DNA of 64,000 nt, taken from Curtobacterium sp. MMLR14_010 (GTDB lineage: Bacteria; Actinomycetota; Actinomycetes; Actinomycetales; Microbacteriaceae). The DNA lies in NCBI RefSeq assembly GCF_001865015.1, contig NZ_MJGV01000046.1, positions 111,479-175,478 of the forward strand. Reading direction: 5' to 3'. Below are positions 18,601 to 27,043 of this stretch, in pieces (positions within the stretch are counted from its first letter, which is position 1; the number at the start of each line of letters is the position of its first letter). Under the pieces are notes generated by a model. It worked only from the letters and a program-made list of their open reading frames with translations, ran no database searches and was not told the origin of the DNA. The translations under genes and the position numbers were made by a program.

Positions 18601-20269
18601 CGGCCAGCTGCCCCCGCAGAAGGTCTACCCGTGGGTCGCGCGGACCCGGCACGCCACCGCTGGTGTCGGGCTCATCTCGCCGCCGCCGCACCACGACATC
18701 TACTCCATCGAGGACCTCAAGCAGCTGATCTTCGACGTCAAGCGCGCCAACCCCTCGGCGCGCGTCCACGTCAAGCTCGTCAGCCAGTCGGGCATCGGCG
18801 CGGTCGCGGCCGGCGTGACGAAGGCCCTGGCCGACGTCGTGCTCGTCTCCGGCCACGACGGCGGCACCGGGGCGTCCCCGCTGAACTCCCTGAAGCACGC
18901 CGGCACCCCGTGGGAGATCGGCCTCGCCGAGACGCAGCAGACCCTCATGCTGAACGGCATGCGCGACCGCGTGGTCGTGCAGGTCGACGGCCAGATGAAG
19001 ACGGGCCGCGACGTCGTCGTGGCCGCGCTGCTCGGCGCCGAGGAGTACGGCTTCGCGACGGCACCGCTCGTCGTCGAGGGCTGCATCCTGATGCGCGTGT
19101 GCCACCTCGACACCTGCCCGGTCGGCGTCGCCACGCAGAACCCGGAGCTGCGCAAGCGCTTCTCCGGCAAGCCCGAGTTCGTCGTCAACTTCTTCGAGTT
19201 CATCGCACAGGAGGTCCGCGAGCTCCTCGCCGAGCTCGGCTTCCGCACCCTCGACGAGGCCATCGGTCAGGCCGACGCCCTCGACGTCGACCGTGCCGTG
19301 CACCACTGGAAGGCGTCCGGCCTCGACCTGGCGCCCGTGCTCGCCGGGCCGCAGTTCGCGCCCGACGAGCCCCGCCGACACCACCGCGAGCAGGACCACG
19401 AGCTCGAGCAGCACTTCGACGTGCAGCTCATCCACCGGGCGTCGGACGTGCTCGAGCACGGCGGGTCGCTCACGCTCGACCTGCCGATCCGGAACACGGA
19501 GCGCGCGGTCGGCACCATGCTCGGCCACGAGGTCACCCTGCGCCACGGCGAGAACGGGCTGCCCGCCGGGTCGATCGACATCACGCTGCGCGGGTCCGCC
19601 GGGCAGTCGCTCGGCGCGTTCCTGCCGGCGGGCATCACCCTGCGGCTCATCGGCGACAGCAACGACTACGTCGGCAAGGGCCTGTCGGGCGGCGACATCG
19701 TCGTGCGTCCGGCCGAGTCCAGCGGCTTCGAGCCGTCGGAGAACGTCATCGCCGGCAACGTCATCGGCTACGGCGCGACCCAGGGCAGCATGTTCATCCG
19801 CGGCATCGTGGGGGAGCGCTTCCTGGTCCGCAACTCCGGTGCCAGCGCCGTGGTCGAGGGCGTCGGCGACCACGCCCTCGAGTACATGACCGGCGGGCTC
19901 GCGGTCATCCTCGGCGAGACCGGCCGGAACCTCGGCGCCGGCATGTCCGGCGGCACCGCGTACGTCCGCGGCCTCCGGCGCGAGCACGTCAACACCGACG
20001 CACTCGCGAGCGGCGAGCTCCGGCTCGAGCCGCTCGACAGCGCCGACGTCGAGATCGTCACCGACCTGCTCCAGCGGCACGCCGACGAGACCGGGTCGAC
20101 CCTGGCCGCCGGACTGCTGGAGTCCGGTGACCTCAGCGAGTTCGTGAAGGTGCTCCCGCGCGACTACGCGGCCGTGCTCGAGACCCGCAGACAGGCCGTC
20201 GACGAGGGGCTCGACCCCGACGGCGACATCGTGTGGAACAGGATCATGGAGGTGACCGCAGGTGGCTGA
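15662..20269 (+). CDS. gltB: Glutamate synthase (NADPH) large subunit
   Basis: Transfers the glutamine amide to 2-oxoglutarate. At 1535 residues it has the full GOGAT plan. A propeptide ends before nucleophile C40 (KDACGLAM), followed by a class II glutaminase domain (about 40-440) and a central domain. The FMN barrel carries the [3Fe-4S] cysteines C1141, C1147 and C1152 (spacing CX5CHX3C in [13 protein letters not shown]). A GXGXG beta-helix closes the C-terminus (about 1270-1510). The ATG at 15662 is preceded by GAGGA. It overlaps gltD by 8 bases. The 195-base leader (15467-15661) shows no clear promoter or riboswitch. Confidence 0.97.
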   Translation: MALLPPQSTASAELLPAHQRFSAVPKATGMYDPANEKDACGLAMVATLRGTPGHDIVDAALGALRNLEHRGAVGSDAGTGDGAGILCQVPDAFLRDAVPFALPAAGEYAVGTAYLPLNADDRAAVKAAIEATADDEGLRVLGWREVPVRPEVLGTLARAAMPAFEQLFVASTRHDDQGAAWNGIALDRQAFRMRKRVEREREVYFMSLSARTMVYKGMVTTLQLEPFYPDLSDERFASKLAIVHSRYSTNTFPSWPLAQPFRTLAHNGEINTVRGNRNWMRARQSQLESDLLGDMAPLLPIVSPGASDSASFDETLELLTLSGRSLPHAVSMMVPEAWENQLDMDPDLRAFYEYHSMLMEPWDGPAAITFTDGSLVGATLDRNGLRPGRFLVTDDGLIVMGSETGVIDVPASKVVRKGRLRPGRLFLVDTEAGRIIEDDEVKQSLASSGPWSEWLEAGRINLRDLPEREHIVHTPASVTRRQRAFGYTEEEVRILLRPMAQAGAEPLGAMGSDTPIAVLSERPRLLFDYFTQQFAQVTNPPLDSIREQVITSMGLGLGPERNLLDAGPEHAKQIVLDFPVIDNDQLAKVQHFESDSGRHLTVTIKGLYRVDAGEQAMEQRLQAVCDEVDEAIESGKQFIVLSDRDGNAENAPIPSLLLLAAVHHHLIRTEQRMKAGLIVEAGDVREVHHVATLIGYGASAINPYLAMETCENLVRSGMISGITPEQAVKNVIKALGKGVLKIMSKMGISTVSSYAGAQAFEAVGLSQAFVDRYFTGTSSILGGVDIDVIAKENAQRHQQAYPLDGSVVAHERLQTGGEYQWRRQGPPHLFNPDTVFRLQHATRSRRYDIFREYSKAVDEQAEELMTLRGLFRFKQGERTPLSLEDVEPIESIVKRFNTGAMSYGSISKEAHETLAIAMNRLGGRSNTGEGGEDVDRLLDPERRSAIKQVASGRFGVTSMYLTHATDIQLKMAQGAKPGEGGQLPPQKVYPWVARTRHATAGVGLISPPPHHDIYSIEDLKQLIFDVKRANPSARVHVKLVSQSGIGAVAAGVTKALADVVLVSGHDGGTGASPLNSLKHAGTPWEIGLAETQQTLMLNGMRDRVVVQVDGQMKTGRDVVVAALLGAEEYGFATAPLVVEGCILMRVCHLDTCPVGVATQNPELRKRFSGKPEFVVNFFEFIAQEVRELLAELGFRTLDEAIGQADALDVDRAVHHWKASGLDLAPVLAGPQFAPDEPRRHHREQDHELEQHFDVQLIHRASDVLEHGGSLTLDLPIRNTERAVGTMLGHEVTLRHGENGLPAGSIDITLRGSAGQSLGAFLPAGITLRLIGDSNDYVGKGLSGGDIVVRPAESSGFEPSENVIAGNVIGYGATQGSMFIRGIVGERFLVRNSGASAVVEGVGDHALEYMTGGLAVILGETGRNLGAGMSGGTAYVRGLRREHVNTDALASGELRLEPLDSADVEIVTDLLQRHADETGSTLAAGLLESGDLSEFVKVLPRDYAAVLETRRQAVDEGLDPDGDIVWNRIMEVTAGG

Positions 20270-21719
20270 CCCCAAGGGGTTCCTGAAGGTCCAGGAACGA
20301 GAACTGCCGCCCCGGCGGCCCGTGCCCGTGCGGCTCATGGACTGGAAAGAGGTCTACGAGCAGCAGGAGTCCGGCGCGCTCAAGCGCCAGGCCGGCCGCT
20401 GCATGGACTGCGGCGTGCCGTTCTGTCACCAGGGCTGCCCGCTCGGCAACCTGATCCCGGAGTGGAACGACCTGACGTGGCGGGGCGAGGGCCGCCAGGC
20501 GATCGAGCGGCTCCACGCGACGAACAACTTCCCGGAGTTCACCGGACGCCTCTGCCCGGCGCCCTGCGAGTCCTCGTGCGTGCTCGGCATCAACCAGCCG
20601 CCGGTGACCATCAAGCAGGTCGAGGTCTCGATCATCGACGAGGCCTACCAGCAGGGCTGGGTCACCCCGCACCCGCCCGAGCGCCTCACCGGCAAGACCG
20701 TCGCCGTCGTCGGCTCCGGCCCCGCAGGGCTGGCCGCCGCGCAGCAGCTCACCCGCGCAGGCCACACCGTCGCCGTGTACGAGCGTGACGACCGCATCGG
20801 CGGGCTGCTCCGCTACGGCATCCCGGACTTCAAGATGGAGAAGCGCCAGATCGACGCGCGCCTCGCCCAGATGCAGGCCGAGGGCACCCGCTTCCGCGCG
20901 GGCGTCGAGATCGGCCGCGACATCACCTGGGACGACCTGAAGTCACGCTACGACGCGGTCGTGGTCGCCACCGGCGCCACCGTCCCGCGTGAGCTGGCGA
21001 TCCCGGGCCGTGACCTCGAGGGCGTGCACTTCGCGATGGAGTACCTCGTGCAGCAGAACCGCGCGGGTGCCGGCACCGTCGTCGACAACCAGGTCACCGC
21101 CGAGGGCAAGCACGTCGTCGTCATCGGCGGCGGCGACACCGGCGCGGACTGCATCGGCACCGCGCACCGACAGGGCGCCCTCAGCGTGACGAACCTGGCG
21201 ATCGGCAAGCAGCCGCCCGTCGAGCGTCCGCAGGACCAGCCCTGGCCGATGTTCCCGACGCTGTACGAGGTCGCGAGCGCCCACGAGGAAGGCGGTGAGC
21301 GCACCTTCCTCGCGTCCACGGTCGAGTTCCTGGCCAACGACGCCGGCGAGGTCCGCGGCCTGCGGGTGGCGGAGACCGAGTACGTCGACGGCCGCCGCAT
21401 CCCGAAGGCCGGCACCGAGCGCGAGATCCCCGCGGACCTCGTCCTCATCGCCATGGGCTTCACCGGCCCCGAGACCCACACGATCGAGCCGCAGCTCGGC
21501 CTGCCGGTGGACGCCTCGGGAGCCGTTGCGCGCCAGGCCGACTACACGACGAACGAGCCGGGCGTCTTCGTCGCCGGTGACGCCGGTCGCGGACAGTCCC
21601 TCATCGTCTGGGCCATCGCCGAGGGCCGTGCGGCCGCGGCGAAGGTCGACGAGTACCTCGAGGGCACGACGATGCTGCCGGCGCCGGTGAAGGCGACCGA
21701 CCGGGCGATCTCCGTCTGA
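20262..21719 (+). CDS. gltD: Glutamate synthase small subunit
   Basis: Passes electrons from NADPH through FAD and iron-sulfur clusters to GltB. At 485 residues it has the N-terminal cysteine-rich domain for two [4Fe-4S] clusters (C47, C50, C55, C59; C98, C102, C106). The FAD-binding [10 protein letters not shown] lies at 151-160, an NADPH-binding GGGDTGAD near residue 290, and a C-terminal second FAD segment [13 protein letters not shown]. The GTG at 20262 overlaps the end of gltB, so synthesis of the two subunits is coupled. Confidence 0.97.
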   Translation: MADPKGFLKVQERELPPRRPVPVRLMDWKEVYEQQESGALKRQAGRCMDCGVPFCHQGCPLGNLIPEWNDLTWRGEGRQAIERLHATNNFPEFTGRLCPAPCESSCVLGINQPPVTIKQVEVSIIDEAYQQGWVTPHPPERLTGKTVAVVGSGPAGLAAAQQLTRAGHTVAVYERDDRIGGLLRYGIPDFKMEKRQIDARLAQMQAEGTRFRAGVEIGRDITWDDLKSRYDAVVVATGATVPRELAIPGRDLEGVHFAMEYLVQQNRAGAGTVVDNQVTAEGKHVVVIGGGDTGADCIGTAHRQGALSVTNLAIGKQPPVERPQDQPWPMFPTLYEVASAHEEGGERTFLASTVEFLANDAGEVRGLRVAETEYVDGRRIPKAGTEREIPADLVLIAMGFTGPETHTIEPQLGLPVDASGAVARQADYTTNEPGVFVAGDAGRGQSLIVWAIAEGRAAAAKVDEYLEGTTMLPAPVKATDRAISV

Positions 21720-21739
21720 TGCACACCACAGGGTGAGCG

Positions 21740-21777
21740 GGAGGCCACCAGCACTCGATAGGGTGCTGATGGCCTCC
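21740..21777 (+). terminator. Hairpin after gltD (GGAGGC family)
   Basis: GGAGGCCA pairs with TGGCCTCC, and an inner AGCAC/GTGCT stem is separated by a 2-base internal mismatch, with an 8-base loop. It lies 20 bases after the gltD stop and upstream of the pyk leader, so it probably ends the gltBD transcript. Confidence 0.65.
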
Positions 21778-21824
21778 TCGTCATGCGAAGCCCCACGAGC
21801 ACGACATGCCGCACGCCCCACCGT

Positions 21825-21838
21825 TCTCTCGCGAGAGA
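21825..21838 (+). promoter_or_regulatory. 14-bp perfect palindrome in the pyk leader
   Basis: TCTCTCGCGAGAGA is a perfect inverted repeat ending 26 bases before the pyk TTG. It could be an operator half-site pair or, in RNA, a small hairpin next to the ribosome binding site. I know of no regulator assigned to this exact sequence. Confidence 0.35.
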
Positions 21839-21864
21839 GACCCTCCACCACACGAAGGAATCCA

Positions 21865-23310
21865 TTGCGACGCGCAAAGATCGTTTCGACCCTCGGACCG
21901 GCCACCTCGGACTACGAGACCGTCAAGGAGATCATCCAGGCCGGTGTCGACGTCGCCCGACTCAACCTGAGCCACGGTGACTACAGCGTCCACGAGGCCA
22001 ACTACGTCAACGTCCGCCGTGCTGCCGAGGAGCTCGGCAAGCCGGTCGCGATCCTCGTCGACCTGCAGGGTCCGAAGATCCGCCTCGCCAAGTTCGCCGA
22101 CGGCCCGCACGAGCTGGCCGTGGGCGACGTCTTCACGATCACGACCGAGGACGTCCCCGGGTCGAAGGAGATCTGCGGCACGACCTTCAAGGGCCTGCCG
22201 CAGGACGTCAAGCCCGGCGACCCCCTGCTCATCGACGACGGCCGGGTCCGCCTGCGCGTGCTCGACACCGACGGCGTCCGCGTCCGCACCGAGGTCGTCG
22301 TCGGCGGCACCGTGTCGAACAACAAGGGCATCAACCTGCCCGGCGTCGCCGTGAACGTCCCCGCGCTCAGCGAGAAGGACGAGGCCGACCTCCGCTGGGG
22401 CATCCGCCAGGGCGCCGACCTCATCGCGCTGTCCTTCGTCCGGAACGCCTCCGACGTCGACCGCGCCCACGAGATCATGGACGAGGAGGGCAAGCGCCTC
22501 CCGGTGATCGCGAAGATCGAGAAGCCGCAGGCCGTCGACGCCCTCGAGGAGATCATCGACGCCTTCGACTCGATCATGGTCGCCCGCGGTGACCTCGGCG
22601 TCGAGCTCCCGCTCGAGGCCGTCCCGATCGTGCAGAAGCGCGCCGTCGAGCTGGCCCGCCGCATGGCGAAGCCCGTCATCGTCGCGACGCAGATGCTCGA
22701 GTCGATGATCTCCTCGCCGATCCCGACCCGCGCCGAGACCTCCGACGTCGCGAACGCCGTGCTCGACGGCGCCGACGCCGTGATGCTCTCCGGTGAGACC
22801 AGCGTCGGTGAGTACCCGGTGCAGACGGTCCGCACGATGGCCCGCATCGTCGAGTCGACCGAGGACCACGGCCTGGAGCGCATCGCCCCGCTCGGCACCA
22901 AGCCCCGCACCCTCGGTGGCGCCATCACGCTGGCCGCCGTCGAGATCGCCGAGTTCACCGAGGCCTCGTACCTCTGCGTGTTCACCGAGTCCGGCGACTC
23001 CGCCCGACGCATGTCGCGCCTGCGCCACGGCCTGCCGATCATCGCCTTCACCCCGAACGAGGCCACCCGCCGGCGCATGGCGCTGACCTGGGGCGTCCGC
23101 TCCTTCCTCGTCGAGCGCAAGACCCACACCGACGAGCTCTTCTCGCAGGTGGACGACGTCCTCCTCGAGAACGGCCTCGCCGCCCCCGGCGACCGCGTCA
23201 TCGTGACGGCCGGGTCGCCCCCCGGACTCGAGGGCTCGACGAACGACCTCCGCGTGCACCGCGTCGGCGACGCGCACGCCGAGGCCGCCCCGGCCTACGT
23301 CCGGGACTGA
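21865..23310 (+). CDS. pyk: Pyruvate kinase
   Basis: Last step of glycolysis: phosphoenolpyruvate plus ADP to pyruvate plus ATP. The start is chosen as TTG 21865, because GAAGGA (21854-21859) lies 5 bases upstream and it gives the family-typical MRRAKIVSTLGPA; an upstream frame from 21733 adds only non-homologous residues. The 481-residue protein has the A, B and C domains. The catalytic K217 and metal ligand E219 lie in IAKIEKPQA, with the ARGDLGVELP motif next. The allosteric C domain (about 350-481) is intact. Hairpins flank the gene on both sides, so it is monocistronic. Confidence 0.96.
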   Translation: MRRAKIVSTLGPATSDYETVKEIIQAGVDVARLNLSHGDYSVHEANYVNVRRAAEELGKPVAILVDLQGPKIRLAKFADGPHELAVGDVFTITTEDVPGSKEICGTTFKGLPQDVKPGDPLLIDDGRVRLRVLDTDGVRVRTEVVVGGTVSNNKGINLPGVAVNVPALSEKDEADLRWGIRQGADLIALSFVRNASDVDRAHEIMDEEGKRLPVIAKIEKPQAVDALEEIIDAFDSIMVARGDLGVELPLEAVPIVQKRAVELARRMAKPVIVATQMLESMISSPIPTRAETSDVANAVLDGADAVMLSGETSVGEYPVQTVRTMARIVESTEDHGLERIAPLGTKPRTLGGAITLAAVEIAEFTEASYLCVFTESGDSARRMSRLRHGLPIIAFTPNEATRRRMALTWGVRSFLVERKTHTDELFSQVDDVLLENGLAAPGDRVIVTAGSPPGLEGSTNDLRVHRVGDAHAEAAPAYVRD

Positions 23311-23344
23311 TCCGCTCCACGGTCACCGCGCGACGGCGCGGACA

Positions 23345-23377
23345 GGAGGCCCGCCACAGCTCCAGCTGTCGGCCTCC
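23345..23377 (+). terminator. Hairpin after pyk (GGAGGC family)
   Basis: GGAGGCC and GGCCTCC arms enclose an inner ACAGC/GCTGT stem, 34 bases after the pyk stop. It belongs to the same arm family as the hairpins after trpA and gltD. The remainder of 23311-23431 holds only the leader of the next gene. Confidence 0.65.
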
Positions 23378-23431
23378 GGTCCGCGCCGTCCTGCGTCCAC
23401 CGCCCCATCCCGTCGACAGGAGACGACCGCG

Positions 23432-24526
23432 ATGCGTGAACCGAGCCTCCCGTCCGGCACCGAGGCGCGTCGCCCAGGCGACGTGCGCCGTTGGCGGCGC
23501 TACCTGGCGGACGAACGCGCCGAGGCGGCCGTGTACCGGAACCTGGCGTCGCGACGTTCCGGGGAGGACCGCGACATCCTCGACGCCCTGGCCGAGGCCG
23601 AGGGCCGGCACGAACAGCACTGGGTGGACCTGCTCGGTGCCGACGTCGGTCGTCCGTTGCGGGGCAGCCTGCGCTCCCGGGTCCTCGCGACCCTGGCCAA
23701 GCGGTTCGGCTCGGTGTTCGTGCTCGCGCTCATGCAGCGCGCCGAGGACCGCTCGCCCTACGCCGACGACGCCGACGCCACCGCGCAGATGGCGGCCGAC
23801 GAGCGCATCCACGGGGAGGTCGTCCGCGGGCTCGCGAACCGCGGTCGGATGCGCTTGTCCGGCACCTTCCGCGCCGCGGTCTTCGGCGCCAACGACGGCC
23901 TGGTGTCGAACCTGGCGCTCATCATCGGCATCAGTGCCTCCGGCGCGGACCGGCACTTCGTCCTGCTCAGCGGCATCGCGGGACTCCTGGCCGGCGCGCT
24001 GTCGATGGGGGCGGGGGAGTACGTCTCCGTCCGGTCGCAGCGGGAGCTCCTCGAGGCCTCGGCACCCCACCCCGAGGCGGGCAGCGCGGTGGCGGACCTC
24101 GACGTCGACGCCAACGAGCTCGCCCTGGTCTACCGGGCCAGGGGCATGCCGGAGGACGAGGCCGCCGCGCACGCCGCCGACGTCATCGCTGGTCTCGGCA
24201 GCGCGCCGGAGACCCGACCGACCCGGGTCCCCGACGACCACGAGGCCGTCGGCAACGGCATGAGTGCCGCGATCTCGAGCTTCTGCTTCTTCGCCTCCGG
24301 AGCGGTCATCCCGATCCTGCCGTACCTGTTCGGGCTTGACGGCTGGCCGGCCATCGGGGTCGCAGCCGCGCTCGTCGGCGTCGCCCTGCTCGGCACGGGT
24401 GCGGTCGTGGGCGTCCTGAGCGGAGCATCGCCGCTCCGTCGGGCACTGCGGCAGCTCGCGATCGGCTTCGGCGCCGCCGTGGTGACCTACCTGCTCGGGC
24501 TGCTCTTCGGGACCGGCGCCGCCTGA
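23432..24526 (+). CDS. VIT1/CCC1 family metal transporter with N-terminal ferritin-like domain
   Basis: A 364-residue two-domain protein. The N-terminus (about 18-135) is a rubrerythrin/ferritin-like four-helix domain with candidate di-metal ligands E31, E57, H60, E124 and H127 (AEAAVYRNL, AEAEGRHEQHW, ADERIHGEV). The rest is a VIT1/CCC1 transporter, beginning FRAAVFGANDGLVSNLALIIG (about 147-166) with five membrane segments and the SMGAGEYVSVRSQ motif. Relatives move iron or manganese across membranes; the fused domain resembles MbfA-type iron exporters. No Fur or DtxR-like operator is evident upstream. Metal specificity is inference. Confidence 0.85.
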   Translation: MREPSLPSGTEARRPGDVRRWRRYLADERAEAAVYRNLASRRSGEDRDILDALAEAEGRHEQHWVDLLGADVGRPLRGSLRSRVLATLAKRFGSVFVLALMQRAEDRSPYADDADATAQMAADERIHGEVVRGLANRGRMRLSGTFRAAVFGANDGLVSNLALIIGISASGADRHFVLLSGIAGLLAGALSMGAGEYVSVRSQRELLEASAPHPEAGSAVADLDVDANELALVYRARGMPEDEAAAHAADVIAGLGSAPETRPTRVPDDHEAVGNGMSAAISSFCFFASGAVIPILPYLFGLDGWPAIGVAAALVGVALLGTGAVVGVLSGASPLRRALRQLAIGFGAAVVTYLLGLLFGTGAA

Positions 24527-24551
24527 CGCGCCCGGGCGCCCCGGTGCAGCG

Positions 24552-25097
24552 TCAGCGTCGGGCTGCCGCGCGCGGGGGCAGCAGCAGGAGCGCGCCGAGC
24601 CCCACCACGATGAGCGCGATGCCGGCGAGGACCGCGAAGACCGTCAGCGCCAGACCGGGAGCGAGCAGCACGGCCACGCCGCCGAGGAGCGACAGCACGC
24701 CGCTCACGACCGACGGCACGCGGGACGACCCCGGGTGCCCGACGGCGCCGCCGACGAGTGCCGCGACGCCCTCGACGAGGAACGCCACACCGGCGAGCAC
24801 GGCGTAGACGACCAGCGGGATCGCCGGGTCGAGCAGCGCCACGAGCCCGGCGATCGCCACCAGCGTGCCGACGACGCCGGAGGTCCACCGCCAGAGCGGC
24901 GGGGTGCCGTGCCCGCGGACCGCAGCGAACACACGCAGCACGCCGGACACCACGAGGTACACGCCGAACACGAGGGCGACCACGACGAGGGACGGGCGCG
25001 GCAGGACGACGGCGACGACGCCGAGCACGACGGCGACCGCGGCCGTGATGACCACGAAGACCCGGAAGGTGCGGACGGCACGGGAATCCACAGGCAC
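24552..25097 (-). CDS. HdeD family (DUF308) membrane protein
   Basis: A 181-residue protein with about six hydrophobic helices in three similar hairpins, each ending near a GLV/GV turn, as in HdeD/DUF308 proteins. The GTG start (complement of 25095-25097) is preceded by an AGGAGG ribosome binding site; the longer frame upstream would overlap the tRNA gene and is rejected. E. coli HdeD is linked to acid resistance, but no function is known for actinobacterial members. It is convergent with the VIT1 gene and divergent from the tRNA. Confidence 0.75.
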   Translation of the reverse strand: MPVDSRAVRTFRVFVVITAAVAVVLGVVAVVLPRPSLVVVALVFGVYLVVSGVLRVFAAVRGHGTPPLWRWTSGVVGTLVAIAGLVALLDPAIPLVVYAVLAGVAFLVEGVAALVGGAVGHPGSSRVPSVVSGVLSLLGGVAVLLAPGLALTVFAVLAGIALIVVGLGALLLLPPRAAARR

Positions 25098-25190
25098 TCC
25101 TCCTGACTGGACTGCTTCAGCCCTCGACCGTACCCGGGGCGCATCGAGTCCGTCCGAGAGCACCCGGCCGTCGGTGGGGCGCGCTGCTGG

Positions 25191-25196
25191 TAGCCT
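25191..25196 (+). promoter_or_regulatory. Predicted -10 box (TAGCCT) of tRNA-Leu
   Basis: TAGCCT ends 10 bases before the first base of the mature tRNA, which would give a very short 5' leader. No clear -35 box was identified in 25098-25190. Confidence 0.45.
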
Positions 25197-25206
25197 GGGT
25201 GCCCTC

Positions 25207-25290
25207 GCGAGTGTGGTGGAATCGGCAGACACGGGGCACTCAAAATGCTCTGCCTCACGGCGTGCGGGTTCAAGTCCCGCCACTCGTACC
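25207..25290 (+). tRNA. tRNA-Leu (CAA anticodon)
   Basis: The acceptor stem GCGAGTG pairs with CACTCGT (25281-25287; first pair is G-U). The D-arm has the GTGGAATCGGCAGAC pattern of class II tRNAs. Anticodon stem GGGCA (25234-25238) and TGCTC (25246-25250) enclose the loop with CAA at 25241-25243, which reads UUG. A long variable arm (TGCCTCACGGCGT region) and the T-loop GGTTCAAGTCC follow. CC but not the final A of CCA is encoded (ACCG). A partial copy of its 3' end follows 57 bases downstream. Confidence 0.92.
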
Positions 25291-25346
25291 GAACGCTCAG
25301 AGCGGCGTGCGGGGCTGTTCCGGCCCGCGGGTCCCGCCACTCGTAC
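25258..25346 (+). repeat. Partial duplication of the tRNA-Leu 3' end
   Basis: CGGCGTGCGGG occurs at 25258-25268 and 25303-25313. The 16-base GTCCCGCCACTCGTAC occurs at 25274-25289 (tRNA T-arm and acceptor 3' strand) and again at 25331-25346. The second copy carries about 12 extra bases between the two blocks. A direct repeat of a tRNA 3' end is what site-specific integration at a tRNA gene leaves, but no integrase gene lies between or beside the copies. Confidence 0.7.
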
Positions 25347-25395
25347 GACAACATGCACTGCCGTGCGACATGCGTGCTGACGGCGTCAGGTCTAG

Positions 25396-25401
25396 TAGGC
25401 T
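25396..25401 (+). promoter_or_regulatory. Predicted -10 box (TAGGCT) of a leaderless pdtaR transcript
   Basis: TAGGCT ends 7 bases before the GTG start of pdtaR and there is no Shine-Dalgarno sequence between them. Confidence 0.5.
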
Positions 25402-25408
25402 CTCCGTC

Positions 25409-26014
25409 GTGAGTGACACAGAAGCAACTGCAACAGCACCCCGTCGCGTCGTCGTCGCCGAGGACGAGTCGCTCATCCGCCTGGACATCGTCGAGATCCT
25501 CCGCGACAACGGGTTCGACGTCGTGGGTGAAGCGGGTGACGGTGAGACCGCGGTCCAGCTGGCCACCGACCTGCGCCCCGACCTCGTCATCATGGACGTC
25601 AAGATGCCGCAGCTCGACGGCATCTCCGCGGCCGAGAAGCTCTCCAAGAACCACATCGCACCGGTCGTCCTGCTCACGGCGTTCAGCCAGAAGGAACTGG
25701 TCGAGCGTGCGACCGAGGCCGGTGCGCTCGCGTACGTCGTGAAGCCCTTCACCCCGAACGACCTGCTCCCCGCGATCGAGATCGCCCTCTCGCGGTACCA
25801 GCAGATCATCACGCTCGAGGCCGAGGTCGCCGACCTGGTCGAGCGCTTCGAGACCCGCAAGCTCGTCGACCGCGCCAAGGGCCTGCTCAACGAGAAGATG
25901 GGCCTGACCGAGCCCGAGGCCTTCCGCTGGATCCAGAAGGCGTCGATGGACCGCCGCCTGACCATGCACGACGTCGCCAAGGCGATCATCGAGCAGCTCA
26001 GCGCCAAGAAGTAG
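25409..26014 (+). CDS. pdtaR: ANTAR-domain response regulator, PdtaR-like
   Basis: A 201-residue response regulator whose output domain binds RNA rather than DNA. The receiver domain (about 12-130) has the acidic pocket D19/E20, phosphoacceptor D63 (VIMDVKMP), T90 and K112. The ANTAR domain (about 140-196) has the helical AKGLLNEKMGLTEPEAF pattern. In mycobacteria, PdtaR with the kinase PdtaS antiterminates by binding paired hairpins in mRNAs. No cognate kinase gene is adjacent. The GTG at 25409 is chosen because the frame upstream is the tRNA. A strong hairpin terminator follows. Confidence 0.9.
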   Translation: MSDTEATATAPRRVVVAEDESLIRLDIVEILRDNGFDVVGEAGDGETAVQLATDLRPDLVIMDVKMPQLDGISAAEKLSKNHIAPVVLLTAFSQKELVERATEAGALAYVVKPFTPNDLLPAIEIALSRYQQIITLEAEVADLVERFETRKLVDRAKGLLNEKMGLTEPEAFRWIQKASMDRRLTMHDVAKAIIEQLSAKK

Positions 26015-26032
26015 TCACGCACCCACTGCTGC

Positions 26033-26069
26033 GGAAGCGCCGTCACCCGGTCCGGGTGGCGGCGCTTCC
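26033..26069 (+). terminator. Intrinsic terminator after pdtaR
   Basis: A 16-bp stem (26033-26048 with 26054-26069, one G-U pair) with a 5-base loop, 18 bases after the stop codon, followed by TCGTG. The arms begin GGAAGCGCC, so this is unrelated to the GGAGGC hairpin family. Confidence 0.75.
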
Positions 26070-26100
26070 TCGTGCGGTGACCATCTGCGAAGGTGGAGGT

Positions 26101-26571
26101 GTGAACGACGTCGTGATCCGAGCCTCCCGTCCGTCCGACATGCCAGCGGTGGCCGACCTGCGGTGGCGGTGGAGCATCGAGGAGGGCGGCCAGACGCCGG
26201 TCCACACGGTCGAGGCCTACCGGTCGGCGATGACGGCGTTCGCCGAGGCGCACCCGGAGACCCACCGGTGCGTCGTCGCGGAACGCGACGGCCTGGTGCT
26301 CGGGATGGCGTGGCTCGGCCTGGTGGGCCGTCCGCCGACGCCGGACCGGCCCGACGGTCGGCTCACCGGCGACGTGCAGACCGTGTACGTGCACCCGGAC
26401 CTGCGTGGGCTCGGTGTGGCCGGTCGGTTGGTCACCACACTGCTCGGCCTGGCCGATGACCTCGGCGTGGAGCGGGTGTCGGTGCACTCGAGCGTCGACG
26501 GCGAGCGGCTGTACCGACGCCTCGGCTTCGGTGACGCCCGGCTGCTGCTGCAGCGTCCGGCAGAGGACTGA
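26101..26571 (+). CDS. GNAT family N-acetyltransferase
   Basis: A 156-residue acetyltransferase fold. The acetyl-CoA pyrophosphate-binding motif RGLGVA (103-108) sits in VHPDLRGLGVAGRLV, preceded by the beta4 strand DVQTVYV. The C-terminus RLYRRLGFGDARLLLQ is the usual GNAT ending. The GTG at 26101 is preceded by GGTGGAGG. The substrate cannot be told from sequence: GNATs of this size act on antibiotics, small amines or protein N-termini. Its stop is 3 bases from the convergent thioesterase stop. Confidence 0.8.
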   Translation: MNDVVIRASRPSDMPAVADLRWRWSIEEGGQTPVHTVEAYRSAMTAFAEAHPETHRCVVAERDGLVLGMAWLGLVGRPPTPDRPDGRLTGDVQTVYVHPDLRGLGVAGRLVTTLLGLADDLGVERVSVHSSVDGERLYRRLGFGDARLLLQRPAED

Positions 26572-26574
26572 GGG

Positions 26575-27000
26575 TCAGCGCCGCTCGCGGATCATGTTCG
26601 TGATGCGCACGGTCGAGCAGCGTCGGCCCTGGTCGTCGGTGAGCACGATCTCGTGGGTCGTGAGCGTGTTCCCGAGGTGGATCGCCGTGCACGTCCCCGT
26701 GACGATGCCGCTCGTCGCGCTCCGGGAGTGCGACGCGTTCAGCTCGATGCCGACCGCGTAGCGACCCAGACCCGCGTGGACGTTCGCGGCCATCGACCCG
26801 AGGCTCTCGGCGAGGACGACGTACGCCCCACCGTGCAGGAGCCCGACCGGCTGCCGGTTGCCCTCGACCGGGATGCTGCCGACCGCACGCTCGGCGGTCA
26901 GCTCCGTGATGACCATGCCCATCTTGGTGGCGAGTTCACCCATGCCCCGCTCGGCGAGACGCTCGTCGACGGGGCCGGTGGTGGTCGGTTCGTCGGTCAC
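26575..27000 (-). CDS. PaaI-type hotdog thioesterase
   Basis: A 141-residue single hotdog domain with the HGG motif (56-58) in GLLHGGAYVVLAES and catalytic-position E65, as in PaaI, YbdB and MenI-like acyl-CoA thioesterases. The GTG start (complement of 26998-27000) gives a protein of family length; a longer frame reaching 27078 would run across the polA start and its promoter. It is divergent from polA with a 43-base gap. A menaquinone-pathway DHNA-CoA thioesterase is possible, but no men genes are nearby. Confidence 0.8.
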   Translation of the reverse strand: MTDEPTTTGPVDERLAERGMGELATKMGMVITELTAERAVGSIPVEGNRQPVGLLHGGAYVVLAESLGSMAANVHAGLGRYAVGIELNASHSRSATSGIVTGTCTAIHLGNTLTTHEIVLTDDQGRRCSTVRITNMIRERR

Positions 27001-27005
27001 AGCGC

Positions 27006-27037
27006 TTGACTTCCGTGTCGGGGGGCGTCGGTAGGCT
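27006..27037 (+). promoter_or_regulatory. Predicted polA promoter, leaderless
   Basis: TTGACT (27006-27011) and TAGGCT (27032-27037) are 20 bases apart, longer than ideal. The -10 ends 6 bases before the GTG start of polA. The sites lie in the 43-base gap to the divergent thioesterase gene. Confidence 0.5.
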
Positions 27038-27043
27038 GTCCGG

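Noticed and set aside
14228..20338. A 2036-codon open frame on the minus strand opposite gltB and gltD
   Set aside because: It is antisense to two complete, motif-rich glutamate synthase genes. Its translation is low-complexity (Arg/Val/Asp/Gly/Leu), an artefact of very high GC.
24552..25358. Longer N-terminus for the HdeD-like gene
   Set aside because: It would read antisense through the tRNA-Leu gene. GTG at 25097 has an AGGAGG ribosome binding site and the first membrane helix follows directly.
25291..25408. A second tRNA gene in the duplicated segment
   Set aside because: Only the T-arm/acceptor 3' strand and part of the variable arm are repeated. D-arm and anticodon arm are absent, so no cloverleaf can form.
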